Source of the DNA: Phoronis australis
Taxonomy: Eukaryota; Phoronida; Phoronidae
DNA: 64,000 nucleotides
Direction: 5' to 3'
Assembly (NCBI GenBank): GCA_002633005.1
Contig: NMRA01000308.1
Location: 199,678 to 263,677 of the forward strand
Position numbers and translations under genes: made by a program. The notes beneath the pieces are model-generated. The model was not told the origin of the DNA and made no database searches. It saw only the letters and a list, made by a program, of their open reading frames with translations. Below are positions 24,301 to 33,100 of the stretch, piece by piece. The first letter of the stretch is position 1; each line of letters starts with the position of its first letter.

Positions 24301-26587
24301 TGGTGGCAATTTTAGTTTTACGTTTACTTCTGTATCTTCAAAGGTCCTCAACGGCTTTTCATAAAATTTTGAATACGAGCATCTATTGGTGACTTGACAC
24401 TATCCTCCCATTTTCGTATGGAATCAAGGTATTTTGCGCCACCTAGTGGCCATTTTTGCTGTTTTTTCGAGTCTGTTTTTTGGCGTCTATCCTTTTATCA
24501 ACCAAATCATTCTGAGGATGATTTTGAAAATTGGCGTATATGTTCTCTGTGAAGAGGACGGTTGTCGATGACAACTTTGACTACTGTGGCGCTTCCTAGT
24601 GGTAGTTTTGTTTTGTTTTGTTTTGTTTTGTTTTGTTTTGTTTTGCGCCAATAGCTGTATCTCCTAAACCCACTGCAGGATCTTTATTAAATTTAATTAG
24701 TAAGTGTATTTATATGATGCTAAAAACAGACAATGACGACTTTCAGGCGGATCCAGTGAGCAGTGTGCCCCCTAGTGCCAATTTCATTTTATTCTGTTTT
24801 CCGTTGTTTCTCTGAAGTTCCATGACGGATTTCTATGAAACTGGGTGTATAGCTTTCTATTAAAGAAGCAATGGCATGTTCCCGTTTTCGGATGGATGGT
24901 ACGTTTTTGCGCCATCTAGTGGCCATTTTTATGGCACAAATAAACAACCCTAAAAGCACACCATTTGCGATGCATTTGTGGGCGCATTTCAATGCTCCGC
25001 GTTGCTCTTGTTTTATGTTTCCTCCGTATCTTCAGAGTTTTATGGCAGATTTGCATGAAACGTGGCAAATAGATTTCTATTAAAGAGACAATAACAGCTT
25101 CCCATTTTTCTTATCTCCTTTGTTGCATATTGTTTTTGTGTATTGTAGTGTGCCTCCCTAAGCTCCAAACTGCTTGGAAGAATCATGATTAAAGGTGGCA
25201 GGTGTGCTCCTGTTGAGAATAGCATTTCTGATTTGCTTTGTATCTCTTAGAGGCTCACATTGCCCCGATCAGTGGGAATGTTTAAAATATTGGTCTTCTC
25301 TTTTATCTGCACTGTTTGTGGTGCACATGTTGGGTGCATATAAACGCTCGATGTAAAATATCAACTACGTTATTTTAATATTAATGTACAATGTACTGGT
25401 ATTAATGTACATTGTACTAATGTACATTGTATTGATGTATTGTGCACTGGTATGTATTCTGCAGTGTTCTGGTACTTGATGTAACATAACAGTTGTACTT
25501 TTGTGTAGGCACAGTAGAGGTGAATCGAATTACATGAGTGTTCTTTCTTCCTATAGACAGCCCACAATATTAAGTAACGGTACCTCAGATGGTGAGGGTA
25601 CACGGAGCAGTTCACAGTCTAGTACGCGATCACCCAGCAAGAGGTCAGCAGTAGCAACCAGGAAGAGGCCTGCACCTGACAGTGAGGAGGATGAAATAAA
25701 CGTAAGTTCACTGTGATTGGGTGAGCTGTGCAAATGATGCAGTTTCTGGACACGTCCCTAAAACTGTTTGGAAATGACCACTGCTGTTGAAAAATAGTTG
25801 AGATCCTAGATTCTATATATCTTGTGTAATTGGTCAAGTTTCAAGTACAGGTATCAGATCCAAGGCCTCTTTGCATCAGGCTTGTTTCTTGGGACTTCGG
25901 CAAGCTCATGTGACTCACATGTGCATCACGAGAAGTATGTGATACCACTAGGTGTCACTTGCGAATGTCTTCATTACGCAATGAGTCTCAGACCTCCTAC
26001 TGTATGTCGTCTAATGGTTCTAAGACATTAACGACTCAGTTATGATATCGAATCGTTGTTTACAAAAACACTGTTTAGTTCCCAGTGTTTTCTTTCTAAA
26101 AGTTACTAATGTAATATCAACATTACCATAACAAGTTCTGTTATAAGTGTTTCAATGCTAAAATTTCCATTTTGAATATGTTACGTTTTTCACGTTATAA
26201 TGTGAAGACTATAGCGACTGACTATAGCGACTGACTATAGCGACTATGACTATAGCGACTATGACTATAGAGACTATGACTATAGCGACTATGACTATAG
26301 AGACTATGACTATAGAGACTATGACTATAGCGACTATGACAGTCATAGTAATTAAACAAAAATAGAAAGTTTTATATTCTTACTAAGGAAAGTTTATTGT
26401 ATGCTTCTGTCTACACTGTGTTATGTATTGGATGCCTTAGACGTAGTCACACATCTTGATTCCTGAATGGAGCCCAAAATGGTCAGTGACCATTTCAACA
26501 TTGCTGACCCCAACTTAAAATCAATATTTATTTCTTGTTTTCTTTTTGTAGGTTAAGCGACGAACACGCACCACTAGAAGGCGTTGA
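3390..26587 (+). CDS. PDS5: Sister chromatid cohesion protein PDS5, C-terminal two thirds (5' end off window)
   Basis: PDS5 binds the cohesin ring in the nucleus and tunes its loading, release and acetylation. Exons read by eye: 3390-3599, 4251-4411, 7486-7609, 8026-8184, 8708-8776, 9148-9284, 11760-11883, 12269-12473, 13143-13260, 13838-13982, 14791-14913, 15107-15396, 16836-17786, 21174-21275, 23228-23461, 25509-25701, 26552-26587. All joins keep frame (3381 nt, 1126 aa plus stop). The first 525 residues match the C-terminal HEAT-repeat half of vertebrate PDS5A/B: LLERIAP, GTPSQAKHAVKCIDAI, VKDLLMQDR, LRLPLQYMAVF, PYTVHLLAHDPD, ECLWFMMEPL, KQTRDAQG. The last 601 residues form a low-complexity basic tail ending INVKRRTRTTRRR, like the vertebrate end VNVRRRSAKRERR. 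About 630 N-terminal residues expected for the family are missing; none were found in 1-3389. The start of exon 9 (13143) was chosen for phase and a pyrimidine-rich acceptor. A or B paralogy cannot be assigned. Confidence 0.95.
3881..4076. repeat. 27-bp minisatellite, 7 copies
   Basis: Seven near-identical copies of a 27-bp unit containing TGTAAAATGTAGATAGAGAA, in the PDS5 intron between 3599 and 4251. The only length irregularity is a small insertion before the sixth copy. Antisense open frames here are artefacts of the repeat. Confidence 0.95.
4484..5470. mobile_element. Palindrome-ended element, split by a nested MITE
   Basis: The left end (about 4484-4575) and right end (about 5405-5470) share CAGCGCTCG and TTTGGC..CCTGGCAAAAAT in opposite orientations. 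They also share CCAGGTCGCCAAACG..AATCTGAGG in direct orientation. An inner palindrome CGCCAAAT-CGC-ATTTGGCG lies at about 4509-4527. With the nested MITE (4667-5170) removed, the host element is about 480 bp. No coding content. The boundaries are approximate. Confidence 0.5.
4667..5170. mobile_element. 504-bp MITE with perfect 15-bp terminal inverted repeats (hAT-like)
   Basis: It starts ATCAGGGCTTGGAAT (4667-4681) and ends ATTCCAAGCCCTGAT (5156-5170), perfect inverted repeats. It is flanked on both sides by ACATAC (4661-4666 and 5171-5176), which looks like a target-site duplication. The CAGGG ends suggest the hAT superfamily, but hAT elements make 8-bp duplications; the flank is an AT/AC microrepeat, so its true length is ambiguous. 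The interior repeats TTTCCGCG/CCGCTTTT words and has no convincing open frame. Confidence 0.75.
5485..5720. repeat. Degenerate tandem repeat (TGTTTTTGTCCCAG type), array 1
   Basis: Degenerate copies of roughly 21-25 bp built round TGCCTGTATGTTTTTGTCCC, in the PDS5 intron 4412-7485. The same unit forms a second array at 6835-7125. Open frames through it are Cys/Val/Phe-rich artefacts. Confidence 0.8.
6835..7125. repeat. Degenerate tandem repeat (TGTTTTTGTCCCAG type), array 2
   Basis: Second array of the unit seen at 5485-5720, about 1.1 kb downstream in the same intron. The sequence between them (5720-6835) holds no recognised gene. Confidence 0.8.
9669..9894 (+). pseudogene. THAP zinc-finger domain fragment, broken
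   Basis: THAP domains are C2CH zinc-coordinating DNA-binding modules, common in P-element-like transposases. Visible pieces in order: RCVSGGCSN (first Cys pair), GPKDIKVAQKWHRFVC (the conserved Pro-Lys-Asp and Trp), then LCSAHFEDSCF (Cys-x2-His) and a stop at 9892-9894. A frame change lies between the first two pieces and an in-frame stop follows the second, so this copy is dead. The fragment ends soon after the Cys-x2-His block, with no transposase domain. Confidence 0.65.
9928..10171 (-). pseudogene. Acidic open frame of the THAP element, copy 1
   Basis: It reads REFESDDDYEQELNEYYEKT then NGGQDEEMGLHES, and is collinear with the copy at 49331-49564. Near the 3' end the two copies diverge by frameshift; this one ends in a different frame. 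An ATGGCGGAGCAG start just upstream is out of frame with the body. The function is unknown. It lies tail-to-tail with the THAP fragment. Confidence 0.55.
10756..10933. repeat. 59-bp tandem repeat, 3 copies
   Basis: Three copies at exact 59-bp spacing (10756, 10815, 10874), each beginning TAGTCATCCATTGGTTAA, in the PDS5 intron 9285-11759. They are almost identical. Confidence 0.95.
11274..11525. repeat. 42-bp tandem repeat, 6 copies
   Basis: Six copies of a 42-bp unit containing AATTGCAAAATGACTTAGCC, with only one or two differences between copies. It ends about 235 bp upstream of the exon at 11760. Confidence 0.95.
13540..13601. repeat. 18-bp tandem repeat, about 3.5 copies
   Basis: Unit GTAGCTGTTCGACCAGTT with single-base variants, in the PDS5 intron 13261-13837. 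Confidence 0.9.
15441..16086. repeat. 27-28-bp minisatellite, about 23 copies with higher-order structure
   Basis: Copies of TAGTCCTAGTTGTATCAGGC plus CTACCCAGA start 45 bp after the donor at 15397. Variants (CAGG, CGGG, CAAG, TATATATC) recur in the same order in two successive blocks of roughly ten units, so a multi-unit block was itself duplicated. Confidence 0.95.
16326..16549. mobile_element. Small MITE-like inverted-repeat segment
   Basis: AAATGCAACCTTGCAAAATT at the left and AAATTGCCCAGGTTGCATTT at the right are imperfect inverted repeats about 220 bp apart. The interior has no convincing gene. The target duplication is unresolved. Confidence 0.4.
16836..17786 (+). CDS. PDS5: PDS5 tail exon: 951-nt SPKK-rich exon with a decapeptide repeat
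   Basis: This is the longest PDS5 exon (317 codons) and encodes most of the basic tail. It has many SPKK/SPRK/TPKK-type motifs (SPKKP, TPKKI, SPKKV, SPIKK, SPRKR), which in histone H1-like tails bind the minor groove of AT-rich DNA and are CDK sites. Between about 17425 and 17620 a 30-bp unit repeats six times, giving SSAKSTPLKL-like decapeptides, each with a Ser/Thr-Pro site. Vertebrate PDS5B has AT-hooks (RGRPP/GRPSK) in this part; I see none here. The exon starts after GATAG at 16835 and ends at a GTAAGT donor; both joins keep phase. Long antisense open frames over it are shadows of the repeat. Confidence 0.9.
19497..19703. repeat. 17-bp minisatellite, about 12 copies
   Basis: Unit ACATGCACATAGACATC, almost perfect, with one degenerate stretch at about 19655-19680. 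It lies inside the 2.97-kb inverted-repeat element. Confidence 0.95.
20355..20502. repeat. 16-bp minisatellite, about 9 copies
   Basis: Unit AGATACAGTCATGCAC with A/G alternation at one site, inside the 2.97-kb element. The open frame through it is an artefact. Confidence 0.95.
21330..22950. repeat. CTCF-motif repeat array 1
   Basis: Degenerate units of about 140 bp follow the theme TATCTCCTAAACC..GAAATTTGG..GATCTGACTACTG, then GTGCCCCCTAGTGGC. Three variants alternate to give a period of about 420-450 bp (GCGCCACCTAGTGG at 21598, GCACCACCTAGTGG at 22045 and 22461). The left end is GGCGTCCGCTGCTCTATCTCC-like. The right end is a conserved stretch with ACCCTAAAAGCACACCATTT and GGGCGCATTTCAACGCTCC. 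It fills most of the PDS5 intron 21276-23227. Confidence 0.9.
23590..25025. repeat. CTCF-motif repeat array 2
   Basis: Second array of the same element in the next PDS5 intron (23462-25508). It has the same left-end phrase (GTCCGCTGCTCTATCTCCAA near 23888) and the same right-end phrase (near 24946-25010). Perfect GCGCCMYCTRSTGG cores lie at 23991-24004, 24436-24449 and 24909-24922. A (TTTTG)n run sits at about 24604-24648. Confidence 0.9.
26204..26342. repeat. 13/15-bp minisatellite
   Basis: About ten copies of GACTATAGCGACTAT and shorter GACTATAGCGACT forms, in the last PDS5 intron. Confidence 0.95.
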
Positions 26588-27826
26588 CCATCGTGTTTAC
26601 AGTCCTGTTTTTAGATAAGGTTGTTGGTAATTCTTGTTCCAAGTGTATCGTGAGTTTAAACAATTGATGTGGAATGTGCCAGAAGGTATCCACTTCTTCA
26701 TATGGAAATTATGTAAATGATCTGTGTAGTTTAGCATGCAGTTTATGAGACTGTATGTGAACACTTGTCATGGATTAAACAAAGGCCTTTTCCTTGTATT
26801 GAATTCCCTACTTTTCCCTGGATTTTTAAACTTGTATAGCAAGACTGGTGTTTGGTTTGAATGATTTCTCGTCCCATTGATACACGAGTTTTCATGCCTC
26901 ACCAGACACATTACATCATTTAGTGTTAGCAGTGTATCTGTAGAAGTTTCTAAATCTTCTTGGCTTCTGTCAATTTAAAACTATCAAGTCGCACTCAAGG
27001 TCCTACACCTTTCATACGACGATGACTCTCATTTGGATTGTAAATGTTGTAAATATAAAGTTTAGTTTTTAGCCAGGTATTTTAACTTTTTATAAATTAG
27101 TTTATTAATTTGCTTAGCAAGACATGTTAGTCGCTGTGAAAGGCACTTTGTGATGTTCTAATAGACACTCGTATTAAAATTTTGCTCCTCTCAAGTACCC
27201 TTTGTAATTTAGGTGGGAATTTTCCTGTTCCCATTGGACAGTAAGAGACTTCAGTTTATTTGAGTTTACAACACATCTTGATACACGTGTCAGTTTTTGC
27301 AGACCTTTTGGGTTATTGCACGGTGAAATAAAATAGAAATCAATGAAGCAATTTGGGTTAAATCTTTGATATGTGGTGTAGGTTACATTACACACATTTT
27401 ACGAATATATTGTCAGCCTCAATTGCTGCGCATTGTATTTTCACAAGGCCAGCAATGTAAAAACACATGAAGTCATTGCTCTGCTCTGCAAGCATCCATC
27501 ATTTCAGAGCTATTTTTTGAAAGGTTATGATGTTGACATATTCAGCATTTGGTCAAATATTTTGAAAATTAACCGTTGTCTGTGCTTCACAGTACTGTTC
27601 TGTTGGCAGCCAGAAATGATGCAAGGCACATGGCATTCAGTTGAATTTCAGTCTAGTGCAGCTTTAGCTGTTGTTGCTTTGATCATGTTATATGTTAGTC
27701 TAGGAACACATTCCAATGAGTGTTGCATTTTTCCTACCATTTGATTGTACTTATCCCAAATACTGTTGATTACAAAGTGCAGTGTTGTAGTTTGTGATAA
27801 TAAACATGCTTTCATTTTTCCTTTTA
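26588..27826 (+). other. PDS5: PDS5 3' UTR (inferred)
   Basis: From the stop at 26585-26587 to the AATAAA at 27799-27804. A perfect Pumilio-type word TGTAAATA lies at 27048-27055. Earlier weak poly(A) words near 27050 and 27170 could give shorter transcripts. The open frame at 27433-27744 is not supported as a gene. Confidence 0.6.
27799..27804 (+). terminator. Poly(A) signal AATAAA, PDS5
   Basis: AATAAA followed within 10-20 bases by a T-rich element (TTTCATTTTTCCTTTT), the usual layout of a vertebrate-type cleavage site. Confidence 0.65.
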
Positions 27827-28319
27827 GTGAATGATTGCGATAACTTTAAATTTCCACAATACCCTCATTTATGCTGCATACTTCTTCTCATTGAGTCACA
27901 TAAAAACAATTAGCTGGCTAATTAGCATATTCTCAGTAATTTCTAGTATCATAAAACTCACAAGTTAGGCGTGCCCAAGACGGGCGTTTTCACTCAACTC
28001 TGACAAAGTTCTGCATAATGGCTGTTCTAGTTCATGCACTCAGCCCATTAGATAAGCCGAATTTCACCAATCTCCAATTAAATCTTTCTTTCCCATTGCA
28101 TCCAACTTGGGCGAGTATTACTGGTATCATAAATCAATATGCACTTGTCTGGGTTATTTGTTATGTGAAAATAGTCTTCACAGATAGATAACAATAATTA
28201 TGCCAAAGCCATATAGGACGAATGCATTCTGCGCGACACAAGTTCTGCCATTACTTGAAGGAAACAAGTGCTGCTGATGTGTAAATACAATCAAATACTT
28301 TCAGAATCACACAGGAAAG

Positions 28320-28325
28320 TTTATT
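28320..28325 (-). terminator. Poly(A) signal AATAAA, cyclin I
   Basis: TTTATT on + is AATAAA on -, followed on - by a GT-rich stretch (CTGTGTGATTCTG). It would give cyclin I a 3' UTR of about 1.8 kb and leave about 475 bp between its end and that of PDS5. Confidence 0.5.
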
Positions 28326-28660
28326 CAACATGTATACTGACTTGCCAGCCCACAGTATGAACACAAAATAAACGTGGACCACTAAGACTATTGTTATAGT
28401 AATATTACATCACCAGTAAGTTAAACCCATGAAAACGGCAATGTATCGCTATGACCTGGCGGGCGATGAATCTTGACAGCAAGAAACTTAAGTGAATGGT
28501 TGAAACACGCAATCATCATGAAAATAAAACTAAGAAATTGTACAAGAAAATCCACACCATCTTAATAATGTCTACAGTTTGGAGCGTTACAGTGACGAAC
28601 ATTTTAAATGTGCTTGTAGCGACCAGTGGATATCTTGTGCGCATGTGACTAACAGGCTAA

Positions 28661-28756
28661 CTATTGAACACATGCTTGATGCCATTGAACAGTTAATAAA
28701 ATGGCTGCAGAAAACACATGCTTGATGCCATTGAACAGTTAATAAAATGGCTGCAC
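28661..28756. repeat. Tandem duplication of about 45 bp
   Basis: Two adjacent copies containing ACACATGCTTGATGCCATTG and AACAGTTAATAAAATGGCTG, in the inferred cyclin I 3' UTR. Confidence 0.9.
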
Positions 28757-30122
28757 AAAACAAAGAATATCTAATGTGCTTAGTTTCCTACACTAGTGTC
28801 ATCATCAGACACACAGCTGTATATAAAAAGCAGGTACGCTTGTGTAAAGATTAACAGTGGATACTGCTCTACAGCCTTACAGGTGAGTTAAAACACTCGT
28901 CACATCCATCCTCTTCCTGTCCTGTTAGGTTGGTTAACTATACAATACTTACAACTATACATTTAAACTGAAAGACTTTTTTAAAGGTTTTGTTCCTTTT
29001 GTTATTTTTTTATCTCCTCCCTGAGCCAGAGATAGATATGAATGATAAGATCTGATATCTCGTAGTATATGTACACTCTTGAAATCTCGTACGGCTCAGC
29101 CGAGAAATTTTTACATATTTACACGTTAATACAATATATTAACTACACAATATATTAAAACTATATGTATATACATGCATACATAGTACGCATTACGGTA
29201 TTGTATGGCAAAGAGGACTGGGTACAAGCAGTAATCTGTAGTTCAAACTGACAATGTATTCACAAGGAGCACCTTTTTGCAGGCTACAGCACCAGGTGTT
29301 GCCACATTCACCTTAATCGGACTAAAGCACCAGTACTGCCACATAAAACGCCCCGCTTTACCAGCAGGTTATACTGGGGACCAGTGCAATGGCAGTACAT
29401 CCATAAAGAAATGGCCTGGTGCTGCAACCTGAAAAGTAAACCACCATCACCCAATAGTGCATGATGTGGATGACAACTTTTTGACACACTAAAAACTTTG
29501 CCACACTCCAGTTATCACAACAGTAGGATCAAGCTGTTTAAGCATCATCTCAGTGATAATACTGATGAAACTAACCAAAGTGATTGACCTGCTCTTCACA
29601 AACTGGCCGCTTAGGTTACACAGTCACCTCAGTTATCAATGGTGAAACCAAAGGTATTCTAGCAATATTGTTGGTGTTAAGCAGAAGAAATTGTCACTTG
29701 AACTGGCCACATATCCCACTATGTGTCAAGTGACCAGTTCATGAGAGTTGAAATAAACGCATAAAACACAGCTAGCAACGAGGTCAACTATACAATTGCA
29801 ATTATTTAGCTAAAATAACACAAAAGCGACGGTTAAAACACATGAAAATGAGTGCCACAGTACAGTGAGAACAAACAACAGATAAAATGTATATTATTTA
29901 GTAAATAAACAGTTACCAATGAAACAACAAAAGATGATAATCTAATTTAAAATATAAGCAAATCAACGAAAATATTGCCCCTAGTTGTCCTGTGACATCT
30001 AAAAAGAGTAAAATCAAAATAACCTTGCTGAGCTACGAAAACTGTCCTATGTTTCTTGCAAATTAGCAAATGAACCAATTAAAACAAATATGCGAAATGT
30101 TAAAATGGCGGTCAATGAAAAC

Positions 30123-33100
30123 TCAGTTGGCCGCCACGCTCTGGAACGGAGAGCAGTCTGTTGTATCTTGGTGCATCTCGCCACCACACGATGACATCAC
30201 AGCAACGGTGACTTCAGCAATGGGATCGTCGTTATAAAGACGCTTCAGACAAGCGTAGATGTCATCCTCTTCATCGTCAGACAGCTGATCAACCTTGCGT
30301 TTGCCTGGTTTGATTGGCGTCCGTATGACAGGGTGGTAAGATATGAAGACCCATGGACAGGACGAGAGGTGTCGCGACATGATCTCACGGCATCCTATCA
30401 GCTGTTCATTATCCACCTGGTGAGGGCAAACAAACATTCAGTATCTACATGCAGGTTTCTTATGCGAGTTTCTTCTATTAGTACTCACTATTTAATTCGG
30501 GTAATTAGAAAACAGAGTCAACGATTTGTGCTGTGTGATCAGAGCTGCTAATAAAATTCATCTATCTTGTACAGCAAGAAGCGTGCCATTTCACCATTAA
30601 CATCACATCCTCTGTGCTAAGTGTACATTTCAGACAATCTCTAATAGTGGTCATTATGTTGCACATAAAATCAAGTTAATACCGTAGTCATCTGTTGCAC
30701 TGTCAGAGTGTAGGTGAGCCAGTCTGGCTTGAACAGTTCCAGCTCAAGACTGACCAAGGCCAGGGCCAGTGTTGCCGGTGGGTAGGCAGTTAGACGGTGG
30801 TCAGCCAGGCACAGCTGTAGCTTCCTGGTGAGGACGGAGAGCTGGCGTGATGGAGACATCTGGGGATAGGCATCCAACAGGTGGGGACACTTGCACAGAA
30901 GCAGTGCATGCAGCTAGAAATAGAGGACGGAAACAACAAATAGTAAGTAAAATCACTGTAAAGACTGGCTGAGGTTTTAATGAAACAACATGAATATGAG
31001 CAACTTAAGACTAATCACGGATCAAAAAACTTAGGTAAACTTTCAGTAGACTTTCACGAGTCAACAATGTGAAGGATATGTAGGACATTAGGCACATGTC
31101 CAAATTTGGTTAACTTTGGAACACCGTATCTCTCAGAAATGGCACACCAAACTTTCAAATACTGCCAATGCTTTATGCACTATTCTCCAAAACAGTGCTT
31201 ATGGGTTGCTTTTAAAACGTTCCTCTTTTGCATAATGAAAAATTTCATGATGCATAAAACTGTGCACAGAATTTTTTTGTGATTTCATCTTGAACATTTA
31301 ATAAAATATGATCATGATTATGAAATAGATACAATTGTTTTGCTAATGATGTACCTTCCTTTTTGCTAAATACTACTTAAAAACATGATCCCATGACCTA
31401 ATTAATAGCAGTCTGGTAAAAAGTGAACAAACCAATCCTACAGGCTTTCTCCTTTCACTGAGATAATGTTTATAGATATTTGGCTAAGCACACTGGCAAG
31501 TCAATAAGGTCCTACATACCCTTAACATATCCAGCAGCAAGCAACAGAAAAACGTTGAGGAACCCGCTGAATTAAGCACCCCCCACAATAAACCAGCAGT
31601 TCTGCATACTATCCATTTTCTAAAATGGCTGTGGTCACTGTGGAAACAGTTGAACCATCTAGGCAGTAAGGCACTTACAATGTGAACAAAGTGTAGAGGT
31701 GTGACTGTGTCCAGCTTCCACTGCAGTTTGTCCAGTATAATTCTCTCCATTCGCAGCACTTCGGCCACATTACAGCCACACTCACTCCTGTCCACAAGGT
31801 CACGCACGCTTGGTATAACCTATCAACACAAAACAAGACCCTGTTAAGATGGCAGATACTCTCTTCCTTAACTCCTTATGAATTGAACTTGACAATAAAA
31901 TCACTTCAGGCTGAGCAGCAGTTTCCATAATTGAACAAAAAGCAAGCAGATCTGTTTACTGCAGATGCACAGATAAAACTTAATTGAAATAAAATAGATG
32001 TTTAAAACACAAAATGAGTTCAACCTATTTTGTTGCAATACATAAGGCTTCCTTTTAAAGGGTTTCACCAGTGTACTACTTTAAGTAGCTATGACATGAA
32101 ATAAAACAAGAGATGACTCTATTCAAGTGTAAGTACAATATAGCTATTTACCTCATCTTCTTCCGATGTCTTGGCAGCCAGATAGAAGCAGCTGACTGCT
32201 ATACATCTAAGATACTTAGGCCGAACCTGAAAAATAGCCATACGAGTAATAACAAACAGCAATTACGCTTATATTCATAAGATGATTGAACAAAACTGCT
32301 AGCAGAACCAGCCAGTAATAAGGTCGTTACCACTTATCCACACACAATGTCTGGCCAGTAATGTTTTCTACTCTTAGTGAGTTTAAATGATGAAAAACAG
32401 CATCGCCACAGAAATCATACTTCCACTTTGATATTCAATGCAAGTAGAGTACTAGTCAAAGAAAACACAAGACAAACCTTTACTGTTTGCAGAAATCTGT
32501 CAAGAATTGTGACACTCAGTGCCAAAGTTTCAGGGTAGAAGCGAAACGTCTCATTGAGTTTGGACAACCACTGTACAATCTCAGCTCTGTGAGACGGTCC
32601 CACTGAGCATACCTGGAAACAAACAGTTATAGTTGAGTTTTACAATTGGTGAACTCGCTAGGCAGTACAACACTAAAGCAAAGAGACACAATATCAGAAG
32701 CCCCTACTATGGATAAGCGAGATTAAAATTTATCCCACTCATTGTCTAACTAGGATCTCATGCTATTGACAAGGAAATGATACAAGCAATTATGGAGTGA
32801 ATCATGGTAATTTTTTGCTCACTGCTGAAACCCCAATCAGAAACTGGATATTACTAATATGCACAGGATATGCTATTTGTCAACATATTAACCTTCAGTC
32901 TTGCTAATCAGGTCAGACAAAATGTGTTATTACAACAATGACAACCACAAGGTCACATTAAACCACTCAAATGAAAATCCCATTAGATTTAAATTTAAAG
33001 TCAAGTACTGCCTGGACTTGAGTGACAGATAAAACACACTCAACAACCAAACTAACTGGAGCCTATGACTACACAAAGTTTCAGTTATCACTTGCACTCA

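Noticed and set aside
27433-27744. 103-codon open frame on + after PDS5
   Set aside because: Lies before the best poly(A) signal in the inferred 3' UTR; composition is not protein-like.
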